A stretch of 64,000 bases of DNA from NCBI RefSeq assembly GCF_000717335.1, contig NZ_JNYZ01000005.1, positions 310,001 to 374,000 on the forward strand. Reading direction: 5' to 3'. Below the pieces are notes generated by a model. That model was not told the DNA's origin and searched no databases. It saw nothing but the letters and a program-made list of their open reading frames with translations. How positions within the stretch are numbered: position 1 is the stretch's first letter; every line of letters starts with the position of its first letter. Source of the DNA: Amycolatopsis jejuensis (GTDB lineage: Bacteria; Actinomycetota; Actinomycetes; Mycobacteriales; Pseudonocardiaceae). Below are positions 39,177 to 48,570 of this stretch, piece after piece. The position numbers were made by a program, and so were the translations under genes.

Positions 39177-40585
39177 CCAAGCCATCGCGCATCGAAGTCC
39201 GCTCGTTCGATTACGTCCCGCTTTCCGAACGGTCCGGAAAAGCATGGCACCAAGCGCCGTTCTGGTTCACCGGCCAGTTCGTGGCGACCACCATGATCAT
39301 CGGGTTCATCGGCCCGGCAATGGGACTTTCCCTCGGACTGTCCATTGTGGCCGCCGTACTCGGCGCGGTGTTCGGCACGTTCTTCATGGCCTTCCACGCC
39401 AATCAGGGTCCCACGATGGGGCTCCCGCAAATGATCCAGTCCCGCGCCCAGTTCGGTGTCCGGGGTGCGACAGTGCCGATGGCGGCGGCGCTTTTCCAGT
39501 ACCTCGGCCTCGGCGTGCTGGGCCTGGTGCTCACCCCGCAGGCAATCGGCATGGTGCTGCCCGGCCCGGCGCCGCTGTGGGGTCTGGTGGTGCTGGTGCT
39601 CGGGGTCGTGCTGGCCATCGTGGGGCACGATCTGCTGCACGCCGTCCTCCGCTGGCTGCCCTACGTCGCAGTGCCGTTCTTCGCGGTGCTCACCGTCCTC
39701 GCGCTGGTCCACCTGCATCCGATGCCCCCGACGCCGACGGAAATCTCGCCGGTGACCGCATTCATGGCGCAATTCGCGGCCTCAGCGGCCTACCAGCTCG
39801 GCTATGCCGTGTACGTCTCGGACTATTCCCGTTATCTGCCCGAGAGCACGCCGTCGCGGGCGTTGATCGGCTGGACGTTCCTCGGTGCGGTCGGCGCGCC
39901 GCTGTGGCTGACCCCGCTGGGCTCGTTCATCGCGTCGTCAGTGCCGGTGGCCGACGCGCTGCCGAACCTGCGCGACGTCGGCGACCTGCTGTTCCCCGGA
40001 TTCGGCACCCTCGCGGTCGTCATCACCCTGGTGCCGATCTCGATTGCCTTGCTGGGCATCAACCTCTACGGCGCCATGCTGTCCGTGGTGAGCAGCGTGG
40101 CGGCGTTCCGCCCGATTGAGCCCACGGTCCGGGTGCGTGTGATCGGCGTCGTGGGCGCGGGAGTCGTTTCGTACCTGGGTGCGCTGGCCACCCCGGCCGC
40201 GTACCTCGGCACGATGAACGCATTCCTCCAGATCGTGCTGTACCTGCTGGTGCCATGGACGGCTGTCAACCTAGCGGACTACTACTGGGTGCGGCGCGGG
40301 CATTACGCGATCACCGCACTGTACGACCCGTCCGGGATCTACGGCAGCTGGAACGCGCGCGGCCTGGTCGCGTACGGGCTCGGGCTGGCGGCGATGGTGC
40401 CGTTCATCTCGCTCGGGTTCTACGTCGGCCCCGCCGCGAAACTGCTGGACGGCGTCGACATCGCGTTCGCCGTCGGGCTGGCCGTCGCCGGAGGTGCTTA
40501 CCTGGTGATGGCCCGCGGTTTCCGCCGCGAAGACGAACACGCGGCCGTCGAGGCGAGCAAGAGCCGGCTCGCGGCCGCCGACTGA
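39173..40585 (+). CDS. NCS1-type permease (purine/cytosine permease-like)
   Basis: A 470-residue, roughly 12-helix transporter. Family features are SFDYVPLSERSGKAWHQAPFWFTGQF (N-terminal cytosolic entry), HANQGPTMGLPQMIQSRAQFGVRGA (helices 2-3), SDYSRYLPE (helix 6 region) and NLADYYWVRRGHYA near helix 10. NCS1 proteins import nucleobases, allantoin, hydantoins or related N-heterocycles with sodium or protons. The ATG overlaps the APC permease stop (ATGA). Together with the next gene it suggests uptake of a guanidino or ureido compound. Confidence 0.9.
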   Translation: MTKPSRIEVRSFDYVPLSERSGKAWHQAPFWFTGQFVATTMIIGFIGPAMGLSLGLSIVAAVLGAVFGTFFMAFHANQGPTMGLPQMIQSRAQFGVRGATVPMAAALFQYLGLGVLGLVLTPQAIGMVLPGPAPLWGLVVLVLGVVLAIVGHDLLHAVLRWLPYVAVPFFAVLTVLALVHLHPMPPTPTEISPVTAFMAQFAASAAYQLGYAVYVSDYSRYLPESTPSRALIGWTFLGAVGAPLWLTPLGSFIASSVPVADALPNLRDVGDLLFPGFGTLAVVITLVPISIALLGINLYGAMLSVVSSVAAFRPIEPTVRVRVIGVVGAGVVSYLGALATPAAYLGTMNAFLQIVLYLLVPWTAVNLADYYWVRRGHYAITALYDPSGIYGSWNARGLVAYGLGLAAMVPFISLGFYVGPAAKLLDGVDIAFAVGLAVAGGAYLVMARGFRREDEHAAVEASKSRLAAAD

Positions 40586-40594
40586 GGGAGAAGC

Positions 40595-41545
40595 ATGGAC
40601 GACGCACGGCACATCGTGGCTCCGGACGACGGAATGCCCACCTTCGCCGCCCCGACCACGTTCGCCCGGGTCCCGCGGCTGGACCAGGTGCCCGGCGCCG
40701 ACATCACGATCGTCGGGGTCCCGTTCGACAGCGGGGTCGGCCACCGCCCCGGCGCGCGGTTCGGGCCGGGGCACATCCGGTCCGCGTCCCGGCTGCTCCG
40801 CGCGTACAACCCGGCGGCGGACGTGTCGCCCTTCGCCGCCGTGCAGGTGGCCGACGCGGGCGACCTGCCGATCGGCCCCTTCGACATCCCGCTCGCGGTC
40901 CAGCAGATCCAGGAGCAGGCAATTTCCTTACGCCGCAACGGTTCGCGGCTCGTCACGCTCGGCGGCGACCACACCGTCGCACTGCCGTTGCTGCGCGCGG
41001 TGCATGCCGACCACGGACCGGTGGCGGTACTGCATTTCGACGCCCACCTCGACACCTGGGACACGTACTTCGGCGCGACGTACTGGCACGGTTCGCCGTT
41101 CCGGCGCGCGTCCGAGGAGGGCCTGATCGACCACGACGCGAGCATGCACGTCGGGATCCGGGGCCCGATCAGCTGCCCGGAGGACCTGGTGGACGACGGA
41201 AACCTCGGCTTCCGGATCCTCACGAGCAGGCAGTTCGCGCGGGAATCGCTCGACTCCCTCATCGAGCGGGTCCTCGCCCGGATCGGCGACCGGCCGGTGT
41301 ACGTGTCGATCGACGTCGACGTCCTCGATCCGGCGCACGCCCCCGGCACCGGCACCCCGGAGGCCGGCGGGCTGACCAGCCGTGAGCTGCTGGAGGTGGT
41401 ACGCGCGCTGGACGGGCGCACGGTGGTCGGCGCCGACGTGGTCGAGGTCGCGCCCGCGTACGACCACGCCGAGCTGACCGGAATCGCGGCGAGCCACCTG
41501 GTCTACGAGCTGATCTCGGTGATGGCCCGGAGCGGGACGCCGTGA
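40595..41545 (+). CDS. Ureohydrolase (agmatinase/guanidino-acid hydrolase family)
   Basis: A 316-residue binuclear manganese hydrolase that removes urea from a guanidino compound. Metal motifs in order are LGGDHTV (about 126-132), [10 protein letters not shown] (about 147-156) and [23 protein letters not shown] (about 233-255). The N-terminal [22 protein letters not shown] is the agmatinase/guanidinobutyrase pattern rather than arginase. Its product amine would feed the amine oxidase in the same operon. It starts 9 bases after the NCS1 gene and overlaps the ABC ATPase gene by 4 bases. Agmatine, guanidinobutyrate and guanidine are all possible substrates. Confidence 0.92.
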   Translation: MDDARHIVAPDDGMPTFAAPTTFARVPRLDQVPGADITIVGVPFDSGVGHRPGARFGPGHIRSASRLLRAYNPAADVSPFAAVQVADAGDLPIGPFDIPLAVQQIQEQAISLRRNGSRLVTLGGDHTVALPLLRAVHADHGPVAVLHFDAHLDTWDTYFGATYWHGSPFRRASEEGLIDHDASMHVGIRGPISCPEDLVDDGNLGFRILTSRQFARESLDSLIERVLARIGDRPVYVSIDVDVLDPAHAPGTGTPEAGGLTSRELLEVVRALDGRTVVGADVVEVAPAYDHAELTGIAASHLVYELISVMARSGTP

Positions 41546-42345
41546 CCCGGGTCGAGGTGGCCGCGCCGCCGGTGATCGCGCTGTCCGGGATCGCGAAGAC
41601 CTACCGGCGCGGGAGCCGGGAAACCCCCGCGCTCGAGGAGACCGGCCTGGCGATCCGGCGGGGCGAGTTCGTCGTGCTGCTCGGCCCGTCCGGCTGCGGG
41701 AAGACGACGTTGCTGCGGATGATCGCCGGGCTGGTCGTACCGTCGGCGGGCAGCGTGTCGATCATGGGGGAGCCGATGTGGCAGCGCGGCAAGCGCAGCA
41801 CCGCCGCCGGAGCGCATCTCGGGATGGTGTTCCAGGAGCCGAACCTGTTCCCGTGGCTGAGCGTCGGGGCGAACATCGGCCTGCCGCTGGAACTGCAAGG
41901 TGTGCCGAAACAAGCGCGGCCGCAACGGATCGACGCGCTGGCCACGCTGGTCGGTCTCGACGGGTTCCAGGAGAAACGCCCCGGCGAACTTTCCGGCGGC
42001 ATGCGGCAGCGGGCGGCCATCGCGCGGGCGCTTGCCGGTGGGCCGGACGTGCTGCTGATGGACGAGCCGTTCGGGGCGCTCGACGCGTTCACCCGTGATG
42101 CGATGAACCTTGAGCTGCAACGGATCTGGAGCGAGACCGGGTCGACGGTGGTACTGGTCACGCACTCGATTTCGGAGGCGCTGTTCCTGGCCGACCGGGT
42201 GGTGCTGCTGAGCCCGCGACCTGGCCGGGTGGTGTGGACGTCCGAAGTGGACTTCCCGCGGCCGAGGTCGCTCGACGTGCAGGGGCAGCAGCGGTTTCAG
42301 GAGATGGCCAAGGAGATCCGGGGTCGGCTGGGAGTGGGCGGATGA
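41542..42345 (+). CDS. ABC transporter ATP-binding protein (SsuB/TauB/NrtD type)
   Basis: A 267-residue ATPase. Walker A is [15 protein letters not shown] (about 49), the Q-loop [14 protein letters not shown], signature [15 protein letters not shown] (about 150), Walker [13 protein letters not shown] (about 172) and the switch H in TVVLVTHSI. It belongs to the nitrate/sulfonate/taurine/thiamine-precursor import group. The GTG start overlaps the ureohydrolase stop, and the permease ATG overlaps its own stop, so all three ABC genes are translated with the enzyme. Confidence 0.93.
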   Translation: MTRVEVAAPPVIALSGIAKTYRRGSRETPALEETGLAIRRGEFVVLLGPSGCGKTTLLRMIAGLVVPSAGSVSIMGEPMWQRGKRSTAAGAHLGMVFQEPNLFPWLSVGANIGLPLELQGVPKQARPQRIDALATLVGLDGFQEKRPGELSGGMRQRAAIARALAGGPDVLLMDEPFGALDAFTRDAMNLELQRIWSETGSTVVLVTHSISEALFLADRVVLLSPRPGRVVWTSEVDFPRPRSLDVQGQQRFQEMAKEIRGRLGVGG

Positions 42346-43124
42346 AGAAACTGCTGAGCGTCTGGATCAGCACACCGTTGCTGCTACTGGCTTTTCTCGC
42401 TCTGTGGCAGCTGTATGTGAGCGCCTTCGACGTTTCCCGTTTCGTATTGCCTTCTCCGGCCGCGGTATTCGACGCCGTGCTCAGCCTCTTGCGCACCCCG
42501 GGGACGTATCATCACGCTTACGTGACCGGGTACGAGATCGTCATCGGATTCCTCATCGCCATTGTGACCGGGGTCGGGATCGGCACGCTGCTCGCGAAAA
42601 TCCCATCGCTGGAACGAATTATCACCCCCTTTGTCGTGGCCATTCAGGTGACCCCGAAGACGCCATTCGTGCCGCTGTTCATCGTGTGGTTCGGTTTCGG
42701 GCTCACCTCCAAGATCGTGATTGCCGCGCTGCTGGCGTTCTTCCCGATCTTCAGCAATACCGTGCTCGGCGTGAAGGCGGTGCCGGAAGGCCTGCGGGAC
42801 GTGGCGACCGTGCTGCAGATGAGCAAGGTCGCGCGGTTCCGGCGGCTCGAATTCCCGCATGCCCTGCCGTACGTGCTCACCGGGATGGAAGTGGGGATGG
42901 TGCTCGCGATCATCGGGGCCATCGTCGGGGAGTTCCTGGCGGGCAACCAAGGGCTCGGTTACCTGGCGATTGCCGCGATGAACGCATTGCGGATCCAGGA
43001 ACTGTTCGGGGTCATGGTGTTGCTCACGATTCTCGGCTTTCTGCTGCACCTGGCGATCGTGTCGGTGAAACGGTTCGCCATTCCCTGGCACGAATCACAG
43101 CAGCTCGCCATCCAGTCGGCCTGA
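42342..43124 (+). CDS. ABC transporter permease (SsuC/TauC type)
   Basis: A 260-residue membrane permease with about six helices. The EAA loop reads VPEGLRDVATVLQMSKVARFRRLEFPHALPYVLTGMEVG (about 148-186). AIVGEFLAGNQGLGYLAI is typical of this family. It forms the channel with the ATPase encoded 4 bases upstream (overlap) and takes solute from the lipoprotein encoded 17 bases downstream. Confidence 0.93.
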   Translation: MKKLLSVWISTPLLLLAFLALWQLYVSAFDVSRFVLPSPAAVFDAVLSLLRTPGTYHHAYVTGYEIVIGFLIAIVTGVGIGTLLAKIPSLERIITPFVVAIQVTPKTPFVPLFIVWFGFGLTSKIVIAALLAFFPIFSNTVLGVKAVPEGLRDVATVLQMSKVARFRRLEFPHALPYVLTGMEVGMVLAIIGAIVGEFLAGNQGLGYLAIAAMNALRIQELFGVMVLLTILGFLLHLAIVSVKRFAIPWHESQQLAIQSA

Positions 43125-43141
43125 ACCCACCAGGAGTTGCC

Positions 43142-44149
43142 ATGCTGACCTCATCGGCCGTCCGGCGGCTGTCCCTTCCGGTGCTTGCGGTGCTGCTCGC
43201 CGGATGCGCGCCGAGCGAAGGCGAACAAGGGGCCACGATCACCACGCCATTTGCACTGAGTGCGGCAATGGCGCCGGAAATGGTGGCGGTGTCCGAAGGA
43301 TTGTTTGCGAAACAAGGGATTTCCGTCCGGCTCAATCCGGGTAACGGCTCCGCGCAGGCGTTGCAGCAGGTCGCGACCGGACAGGCCGACCTGACCACGG
43401 TGGGCGGCTCCGATCTGCTATCCGCGGTCGCGAACGAGGGTGCGCCGCTGCTGAGCGTTGCGTCCAAAAAGCAAGTGCTGCCGTACTACCTGGTCAGCAG
43501 CGCCGACGCGGCAATCACGTCCCCGCAGCAGCTGACGGGCAAATCGGTCGGGGTGCTCTCGGTCGGCGGCACGACGAGCCAGACGCTCAACCTCTTCCTC
43601 GCAGCGGGCGGAGTGGACCCGAAGTCGGTCACTCAGGTCGTCGCGCCGAACAGCCCGGCGACCCTGGACATGGTGCGCCGCGGGCAGATTGCCGCGTATG
43701 TGTCCAATTTGGAGGTCGCCAGCGTCCTGCGTGCGGAGAAGACCCCAGCGACGATCGTCGACCTCGACCAGACGGTGCGGGTACCCGGCGCGGTGTGGGT
43801 GGTCTGCACGGAGCTGACGAAGTCCGCGCCGGCCAAGGTGTCGGCGCTGCTGGCCGGGCTGGCCGCCGCGATGGAATTCCTCCGCACCGACGGCCGCGAC
43901 GGTACCTGGACGCGCACGCTCGCCCTGTTCGAGCGCGACTACCCGGAGGTCGCTCGCGATCGTGCCGGGTTGATCGTGCAGCTGAACGCCCAGTATCGCG
44001 AGTGGTTCGGGGAGTCCGGCGCGGCAGCCGACCTGAAGAATTCGCCGGAACGGTGGCAGGCGGCCATCGACTTCGCGACCCGCTCGGGGTTGATCAAGGG
44101 CACCGTCCCTGCCGGGACGCTCTATTCGAACGACTACCTCGCCCGCTGA
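43142..44149 (+). CDS. ABC transporter substrate-binding lipoprotein (NMT1/THI5-like)
   Basis: A 335-residue lipoprotein. The signal peptide ends in the lipobox LLAGC (Cys 22), which anchors it outside the membrane. The mature part is a periplasmic-binding fold of the NMT1/SsuA type: MAPEMVAVSEGLFAKQGISVRLNPGNGSAQALQQVATGQADL, LTGKSVGVLSVGGTTSQTLNLFLAAGGVDP, and MVRRGQIAAYVSNLEVASVL. The ligand is unknown; the context points to a guanidino, ureido or amine compound. It ends 3 bases from the convergent D-threonine-aldolase-like gene. Confidence 0.92.
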   Translation: MLTSSAVRRLSLPVLAVLLAGCAPSEGEQGATITTPFALSAAMAPEMVAVSEGLFAKQGISVRLNPGNGSAQALQQVATGQADLTTVGGSDLLSAVANEGAPLLSVASKKQVLPYYLVSSADAAITSPQQLTGKSVGVLSVGGTTSQTLNLFLAAGGVDPKSVTQVVAPNSPATLDMVRRGQIAAYVSNLEVASVLRAEKTPATIVDLDQTVRVPGAVWVVCTELTKSAPAKVSALLAGLAAAMEFLRTDGRDGTWTRTLALFERDYPEVARDRAGLIVQLNAQYREWFGESGAAADLKNSPERWQAAIDFATRSGLIKGTVPAGTLYSNDYLAR

Positions 44150-44152
44150 GGC

Positions 44153-45238
44153 TCACCACCCACTGATCCGGCGCCACCGCGCGTCGATCGTCGTTCCGGT
44201 CGAGGTGTGGTTGACGACGTGGTACCCGGTGTGCTGGGCGGCGGTGGCGCAGGCGTGGTTGGGCAGGATGCGCAGGCGGGTGCCGATCGGCAGGTCGGGA
44301 AGGGGTACGCCGTCGCGGGCGGTGAGGGTGCCGTGTTCCTGGCTGGCAGCGCTCATGACCAGGCCGGGGAGCACGGCCCCGGACAGGTCGGCGACCAGCC
44401 CGTAGCCCTGCCGGCCGTTGCCGAGGTCGCGGGACAGCGCCATCCAGCCGCCGTCGATGATGATCCAGCCGTGTTCCGGGCGGTGGCCGATCACGGTGAC
44501 CACCACGGACAGCGCCAGATCTTCCAGCTGGCACACGCCGATCCCCGCCATGACCAGGTCGAAGAACACGTAGTTGCCAGCGCGGACCTCGGTGACACCG
44601 GTGAGATCGGTGGCCGCGTGCGCGGTGGGGGTGGACCCGACGCTGACGGTGTGCACAGACACGCCAGCCGCACGAAGTCGTTGTGCCGCAGCGACAGCGA
44701 CGTCGCGTTCGTGCTCAGCTGCCTTGTGCTGGGCATCCGGTGTGGTGGCGAAGTAGGACTCACCGGCATGCACCAAGACACCGGTTTCGCCCAAGATTCG
44801 GCCGATCTCCACCAACGCAGGGTCATCGATGGTTACGCCGCCGCGGTGTCCGTCGCAGTCGACCTCGATCACGGCCGGGATACCGGCGGCACGGACGGCG
44901 CGGGCCTGTTCGACGCTGTCCAGCAGCACCGTCAGCGTGACTCCGCGGCGCTTGAGCGCGGCCACTCGCGGCAGTTTGTGCGGATCGATCCCGACGGCGT
45001 AAAGGATGTCGGCATACCCGGCGTCGGCGAAAGCTTCGGCCTCGGCGAGCGTGGACACCGTGATCGGGCCCCGGTCGTGGATCAGCGCGGCGATTTCGGC
45101 CGATTTGATGGTCTTGACGTGCGGGCGCAGCGGCACCCCGAGCCCGTCGACGTGCGCGGCGAGCCGGGCGATGTTGCGCTTGACCTTGGCGGCGTCCACG
45201 ACCGCGAACGGGGTGTCCGGGTCGGCCAGCGTCGTCAT
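44153..45238 (-). CDS. D-threonine aldolase/D-serine dehydratase (DSD1)-like PLP enzyme
   Basis: A 361-residue fold-III PLP protein. The PLP lysine is in LRPHVKTIKSAEIAALI (about 42), followed by VSTLAEAEAFADAGYADILYAV and VEVDCDGHRGGV. The C-terminal metal-binding His/Cys pair of the DSD1 type is seen in ILPNHACATAAQHTGYHVV. It acts on D-beta-hydroxy amino acids, by retro-aldol cleavage or dehydration. It is the last gene of the dauR-ocd-DSD1 unit and overlaps ocd by 4 bases. The unit probably degrades a D-amino acid. Confidence 0.9.
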   Translation of the reverse strand: MTTLADPDTPFAVVDAAKVKRNIARLAAHVDGLGVPLRPHVKTIKSAEIAALIHDRGPITVSTLAEAEAFADAGYADILYAVGIDPHKLPRVAALKRRGVTLTVLLDSVEQARAVRAAGIPAVIEVDCDGHRGGVTIDDPALVEIGRILGETGVLVHAGESYFATTPDAQHKAAEHERDVAVAAAQRLRAAGVSVHTVSVGSTPTAHAATDLTGVTEVRAGNYVFFDLVMAGIGVCQLEDLALSVVVTVIGHRPEHGWIIIDGGWMALSRDLGNGRQGYGLVADLSGAVLPGLVMSAASQEHGTLTARDGVPLPDLPIGTRLRILPNHACATAAQHTGYHVVNHTSTGTTIDARWRRISGW

Positions 45239-46155
45239 GCGGCGTCCAATCGGTCGAGGAGGGCGAGGCCGAGGTAGAGGTCCTGCAGGCCGATGCCGGA
45301 GCTGTCGAAGACGGTGATGTCTTCCGGCGAACGGCGGCCGGGGGCGCGTCCGGTGAGTACGTCGCCGAGCTGGGTGAGCGGAACGTCGTCCGGCGCGTGC
45401 TGCAGTTCGCCGAACTGGCGGGATTGCGCGGTCAGGTCGCAGAAAAGGCGGGCCCGGGTGAGCAGCTCGGCGGGCAGTTCGCGTTTACCCGGGCCGTCCG
45501 CACCCATGGCGGAAATGTGGGCGCCCGGGCGGACCCGGCCCGCGTCGAACAGGGCCGACCCGGCGGTGGTCGCGGTGATGACGATGTCCGCGGCCGCCCC
45601 TTCCCCGGCAGTGGCAGTCCGGGCGGGAATCCCTTCTCCGGCAAGGGAATCCGCGAACTTCCCGGCCCGGTCCGGATCGCGGCCGACGACCAGCACCTGC
45701 TCGATCGGCCGGACCCGCACCACCGCGCGCACGTCGTAACCGGCCTGATGACCGGTGCCGAAGACGGCGACGGTACGGGCGTCCGGGCGGGCGAGCAGGT
45801 CGACGGCCAGCGCGTCGGCGGCCGCAGTGCGATAAGCATTGGCGGCACCGACCTCGAGCACCGCACCGATGCGCCCGACGTGCTGGTCGAAGATCAGCAA
45901 CGTGGAATGGTGCCGTGGCAGGCCGTGCTCGTCGTTCCCGGGCCAGTAAGTGCCGATCTTGACCCCGGCGTCTTCGGCGGAGGCGGCGGGTTTGACGGTG
46001 AACCGGTTCTGCGGGTCGGAGCCGTGTGCGACCAGCGAGCCGAGCGCGGCGGAATCGACGGTGGCGGTAAAGGCTTTCCGTGCGGCGTCAAGTGCCAGCT
46101 CGTGGGTGATGACGGCCGCGGTTTCGTGTTCCGGAACGTAACGCAAGGCGCTCAT
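45235..46155 (-). CDS. Ornithine cyclodeaminase/mu-crystallin family protein
   Basis: A 306-residue NAD(P)-binding protein. The Rossmann core is TVAVFGTGHQAGYDVRAVV (about 138), then VLVVGRDPDRAGKFADSL, IVITATTAGSALFDAGRV and ISAMGADGPGKRELPAELL. NRFTVKPAASAEDAGVKIGTYWPGN is the substrate loop. Its closest functional parallel is DauB-like or imine-reducing members paired with D-amino acid oxidation. It overlaps the DauR-type regulator gene by 4 bases. It is only distantly similar to the ocd at 22741-23679. Confidence 0.88.
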   Translation of the reverse strand: MSALRYVPEHETAAVITHELALDAARKAFTATVDSAALGSLVAHGSDPQNRFTVKPAASAEDAGVKIGTYWPGNDEHGLPRHHSTLLIFDQHVGRIGAVLEVGAANAYRTAAADALAVDLLARPDARTVAVFGTGHQAGYDVRAVVRVRPIEQVLVVGRDPDRAGKFADSLAGEGIPARTATAGEGAAADIVITATTAGSALFDAGRVRPGAHISAMGADGPGKRELPAELLTRARLFCDLTAQSRQFGELQHAPDDVPLTQLGDVLTGRAPGRRSPEDITVFDSSGIGLQDLYLGLALLDRLDAA

Positions 46156-46775
46156 TTCGTGTACGAGTAGACGCTGGCGCGGGAAATGCCCAGCAGGTCG
46201 GCGATGGTCTGGGCGGCGCCGCGGGAATCGAAGTACCCGTCTTCGTGCAGCCGCTGGACCAGGTCCCGCTTGGCCTCGCGGGGCAGGGCACGCGGGGTGG
46301 TGGACCGGTCGGCGGCGGCCGATTCGATGACCTCCCGCAGCTCGCGCCTGCCCCGGTCGCGCAGGGTTTCCGGGGGTGCGGCACGGTCTTCGGTGGCGAC
46401 GAGGTTGGTCAGCGCGAGGGTGACCGGGGAGAGCGTCGAAACGTCGAGGTTCAGGCACAGCGCGGCGATGTAGTCCCCGGCGGAGTTCTTGATCCCGATC
46501 GACGTGCTCTTGGCGGGCCGCCCGTCGGGGAACCGGTTGGCGTAGTTCTGGAGCACACTCGGGTAATCGGGGTCCTGGATGCGGGCCAGGCCGAGCTCGG
46601 TGGCCGAATCGCCGACCTGGCGTCCGGACAGGTTGTTTTCGATGACCCGGATCGCGTGGTCCGGATTCCGCAGGTCGTGCAGCACGATCTCGCACAGCCC
46701 GGGGAACATCCGCCCGAGCGCGACGGCGATCTTGGCCGCCTCGCCGAGCAGATGCTCGTCCTCCCGCTCACCCAT
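46152..46775 (-). CDS. DauR/YheO-type regulator (PAS-like plus HTH)
   Basis: A 207-residue transcription factor with an N-terminal YheO-like PAS domain (AKIAVALGRMFPGLCEIVLHDL, IGIKNSAGDYIAALCLNLDVS, about 14-115). The C-terminal helix-turn-helix (KRDLVQRLHEDGYFDSRGAAQTIADLLGISRASVYSY, about 168-205) is characteristic of DauR, which represses D-arginine use. It is autoregulated in known cases, and an inverted TGGACAG/CTGTCCA site lies just upstream. It is the first gene of the unit with ocd and the DSD1-like enzyme. Confidence 0.92.
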   Translation of the reverse strand: MGEREDEHLLGEAAKIAVALGRMFPGLCEIVLHDLRNPDHAIRVIENNLSGRQVGDSATELGLARIQDPDYPSVLQNYANRFPDGRPAKSTSIGIKNSAGDYIAALCLNLDVSTLSPVTLALTNLVATEDRAAPPETLRDRGRRELREVIESAAADRSTTPRALPREAKRDLVQRLHEDGYFDSRGAAQTIADLLGISRASVYSYTK

Positions 46776-46777
46776 AC

Positions 46778-46812
46778 TGGACAGGTTAGCCAGATCTGGA
46801 CTTTCTGTCCAA
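46778..46812 (-). promoter_or_regulatory. dauR promoter/operator
   Basis: Within 37 bases between the methyltransferase stop and the regulator ATG lie inverted arms TGGACAG (46778-46784) and CTGTCCA (46805-46811), plus a perfect CCAGATCTGG (46790-46799). On the minus strand, TTGGAC (46807-46812) and TAACCT (46783-46788) are 18 bases apart and could be the promoter elements. This fits an autorepressed gene with a very short leader. Confidence 0.6.
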
Positions 46813-47721
46813 TCAGCCGAGGGTGCCGCTGACGTAGCGCATGTCGCCGGTGCGGATGTCGTCGTCCTGCAGGGACGTGAGGTCGTTGGCGGCGAACAGT
46901 TCCCGGATCGTGGCGCCGGTCAGCGCCCAGCCGAGACCGGTCAGGTACGGGGCGGCCTCGTTGCGCTCGCCGTAGTACCGCAGCCGCGCCATGTCGGGCG
47001 AGAAACTGTGCGACTGCCATTGCTCGGACATCCGGTTGAGCCGCTCCTGCGTCCGCTCCTCGTCGCCGGGCCGCGGGTTGGGCTTGCTTTCGGTGGCGAC
47101 GCGGCTGCCCGGCGCGCTGAGCTCGGTGATGGTGTCCAGCAGCCGATCCTGTGCCTCGGGCGGCAGGTACCCCAGCAGGCCTTCGGCACTCCACGCGGTC
47201 GGCCGGGCCGGGTCGAACCCGGCGGCCCGCAGCGCAGCCGGCCAGTCCTCCCGCAGGTCGGCGGCAGCCACCCGGCGCTCGGCGGTGGGTTCCGCGCCCA
47301 GCTCGGCCAAGGTGCGGGTCTTGAAGTCGACGACCTGCGGCTGGTCGAGCTCGTACACCACGGTCCCGGCAGGCCAGGCCAGCCGGTAGGCGCGGGAATC
47401 GAGGCCGGAAGCCAGGATCACGGCCTGCGTGATGCCCGCGCCGGCCGCGTCGAGGAAGAACTCGTCGTAGAACTTGGTCCGCACCTTGGCGACGTCGATC
47501 CACACCTGCTCGACCAGCTCGCCGGGCTCGGTTTCCCCGCTGGCGAGCCGGGTGAGCACCTCGACGCCGACCGCGCGGACCAGCGGTTCGGCAAACGGGT
47601 CGTCGATGAGCGACCGATCGGCGCGGCTCGCGATCGCCCGCGCCGCCGCGGCCATGGTGGCGGTGGTGCCGACACTGGACGCCAGATCCCAGCTGTCTCC
47701 GTCGTGCCTCGTGGAAGTCAT
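46813..47721 (-). CDS. SAM-dependent methyltransferase (TIGR00027/LCMT-like family)
   Basis: A 302-residue class I methyltransferase of the actinobacterial TIGR00027 family. Marks are [37 protein letters not shown] (N-terminal), [14 protein letters not shown] (SAM motif I, about 102-115), [13 protein letters not shown] and [22 protein letters not shown]. The family is common in mycobacteria and related genera, and substrates are unknown. It is monocistronic-looking, on the same strand as the dauR unit but separated from it by the dauR promoter. The start is an ATG 120 bases from the GntR gene. Confidence 0.92.
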   Translation of the reverse strand: MTSTRHDGDSWDLASSVGTTATMAAAARAIASRADRSLIDDPFAEPLVRAVGVEVLTRLASGETEPGELVEQVWIDVAKVRTKFYDEFFLDAAGAGITQAVILASGLDSRAYRLAWPAGTVVYELDQPQVVDFKTRTLAELGAEPTAERRVAAADLREDWPAALRAAGFDPARPTAWSAEGLLGYLPPEAQDRLLDTITELSAPGSRVATESKPNPRPGDEERTQERLNRMSEQWQSHSFSPDMARLRYYGERNEAAPYLTGLGWALTGATIRELFAANDLTSLQDDDIRTGDMRYVSGTLG

Positions 47722-47841
47722 GAAGCCATCGAAACATCACCTCGGCCCGGCCTGCAGACCGGGCATCGAGGCGCAACGGCGGGTGATGAGGTCGAGAACC
47801 CCGGTGCGGGCAGTCACCCGGGAACTGCCCGGGAACCCGCT

Positions 47842-48567
47842 TCAGCTGGGCTGACCTGCCGAGTTCTCGAGCCATTTGGTGATGCGTGCCATGTGCCGAT
47901 GGACAGCCCGGCGCGCGGCGGCCGGGTCGTGGGCTTCGAGTGCGTCGGTGATGGCGCGGTGTTCCCGGATCGACGCTTCGAGTTGTCCGGCTTGCGCGAA
48001 GGTCGCCACCCGGGAGTCGGCGAGGGCTTCGTTGAGTTCGTGGATCAGCCGGGGGAGCAGTTTGCCGTTCGAGGAATCGGCGATGGTGAGGTGGAAGGCG
48101 AGGTCACGGGTGGTCGCTTCGCCGAGGTCACCGCGTTCGGCGGCGTCGGCGAAGGCCGTTGCCGCCTCGGTGATGGCGGCGAGGCTTTCGGCAGTGCCGG
48201 AGCGGGCCACGTCCTCGGCGGCGAGTTCGTCCAGCGCTCCGCGGACCCGGGCCAGCTCGACCAGTTCTTCGCGGTGCAGCTCGATGTATTTGGTGAACGG
48301 GCCCGCGTCGGTGCCTTCCCGGACGAACGCGCCCCGGCCGTGGTGGATGACGATCAGCTTCATCGCCTCCAGCCCGGCCAGCGCCTCCCGCACGCTCACC
48401 CGGCTGACGCCGAACGTCTCCCGCAGCACCCGTTCCGACGGCAGCGGCGCACCCGGCGGGTACTCTCCGCTCTCGATCGCGGCCAGCAGCTGAGCCCGCA
48501 CCTGCTGCGTGGGGCTGACCCGCTCGATGGCTTTGAAACTGTTGCCCGGCAAGGCGTCGCTGGTCAT
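47842..48567 (-). CDS. GntR-family regulator, FadR/FCD subgroup
   Basis: A 241-residue repressor. The winged helix (about 18-85) reads QVRAQLLAAIESGEYPPGAPLPSERVLRETFGVSRVSVREALAGLEAMKLI. The FCD domain has VRGALDELAAEDVA, DLAFHLTIADSSNG (metal-linked D-x3-H) and HRAITDALEAHDPAAARRAVHRHM. It ends the minus-strand unit with two amidohydrolases (3-base gap), and the likely target is the divergent promoter at 51303-51331 controlling those enzymes and the opposite nine-gene unit. Confidence 0.92.
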   Translation of the reverse strand: MTSDALPGNSFKAIERVSPTQQVRAQLLAAIESGEYPPGAPLPSERVLRETFGVSRVSVREALAGLEAMKLIVIHHGRGAFVREGTDAGPFTKYIELHREELVELARVRGALDELAAEDVARSGTAESLAAITEAATAFADAAERGDLGEATTRDLAFHLTIADSSNGKLLPRLIHELNEALADSRVATFAQAGQLEASIREHRAITDALEAHDPAAARRAVHRHMARITKWLENSAGQPS

Positions 48568-48570
48568 CCG

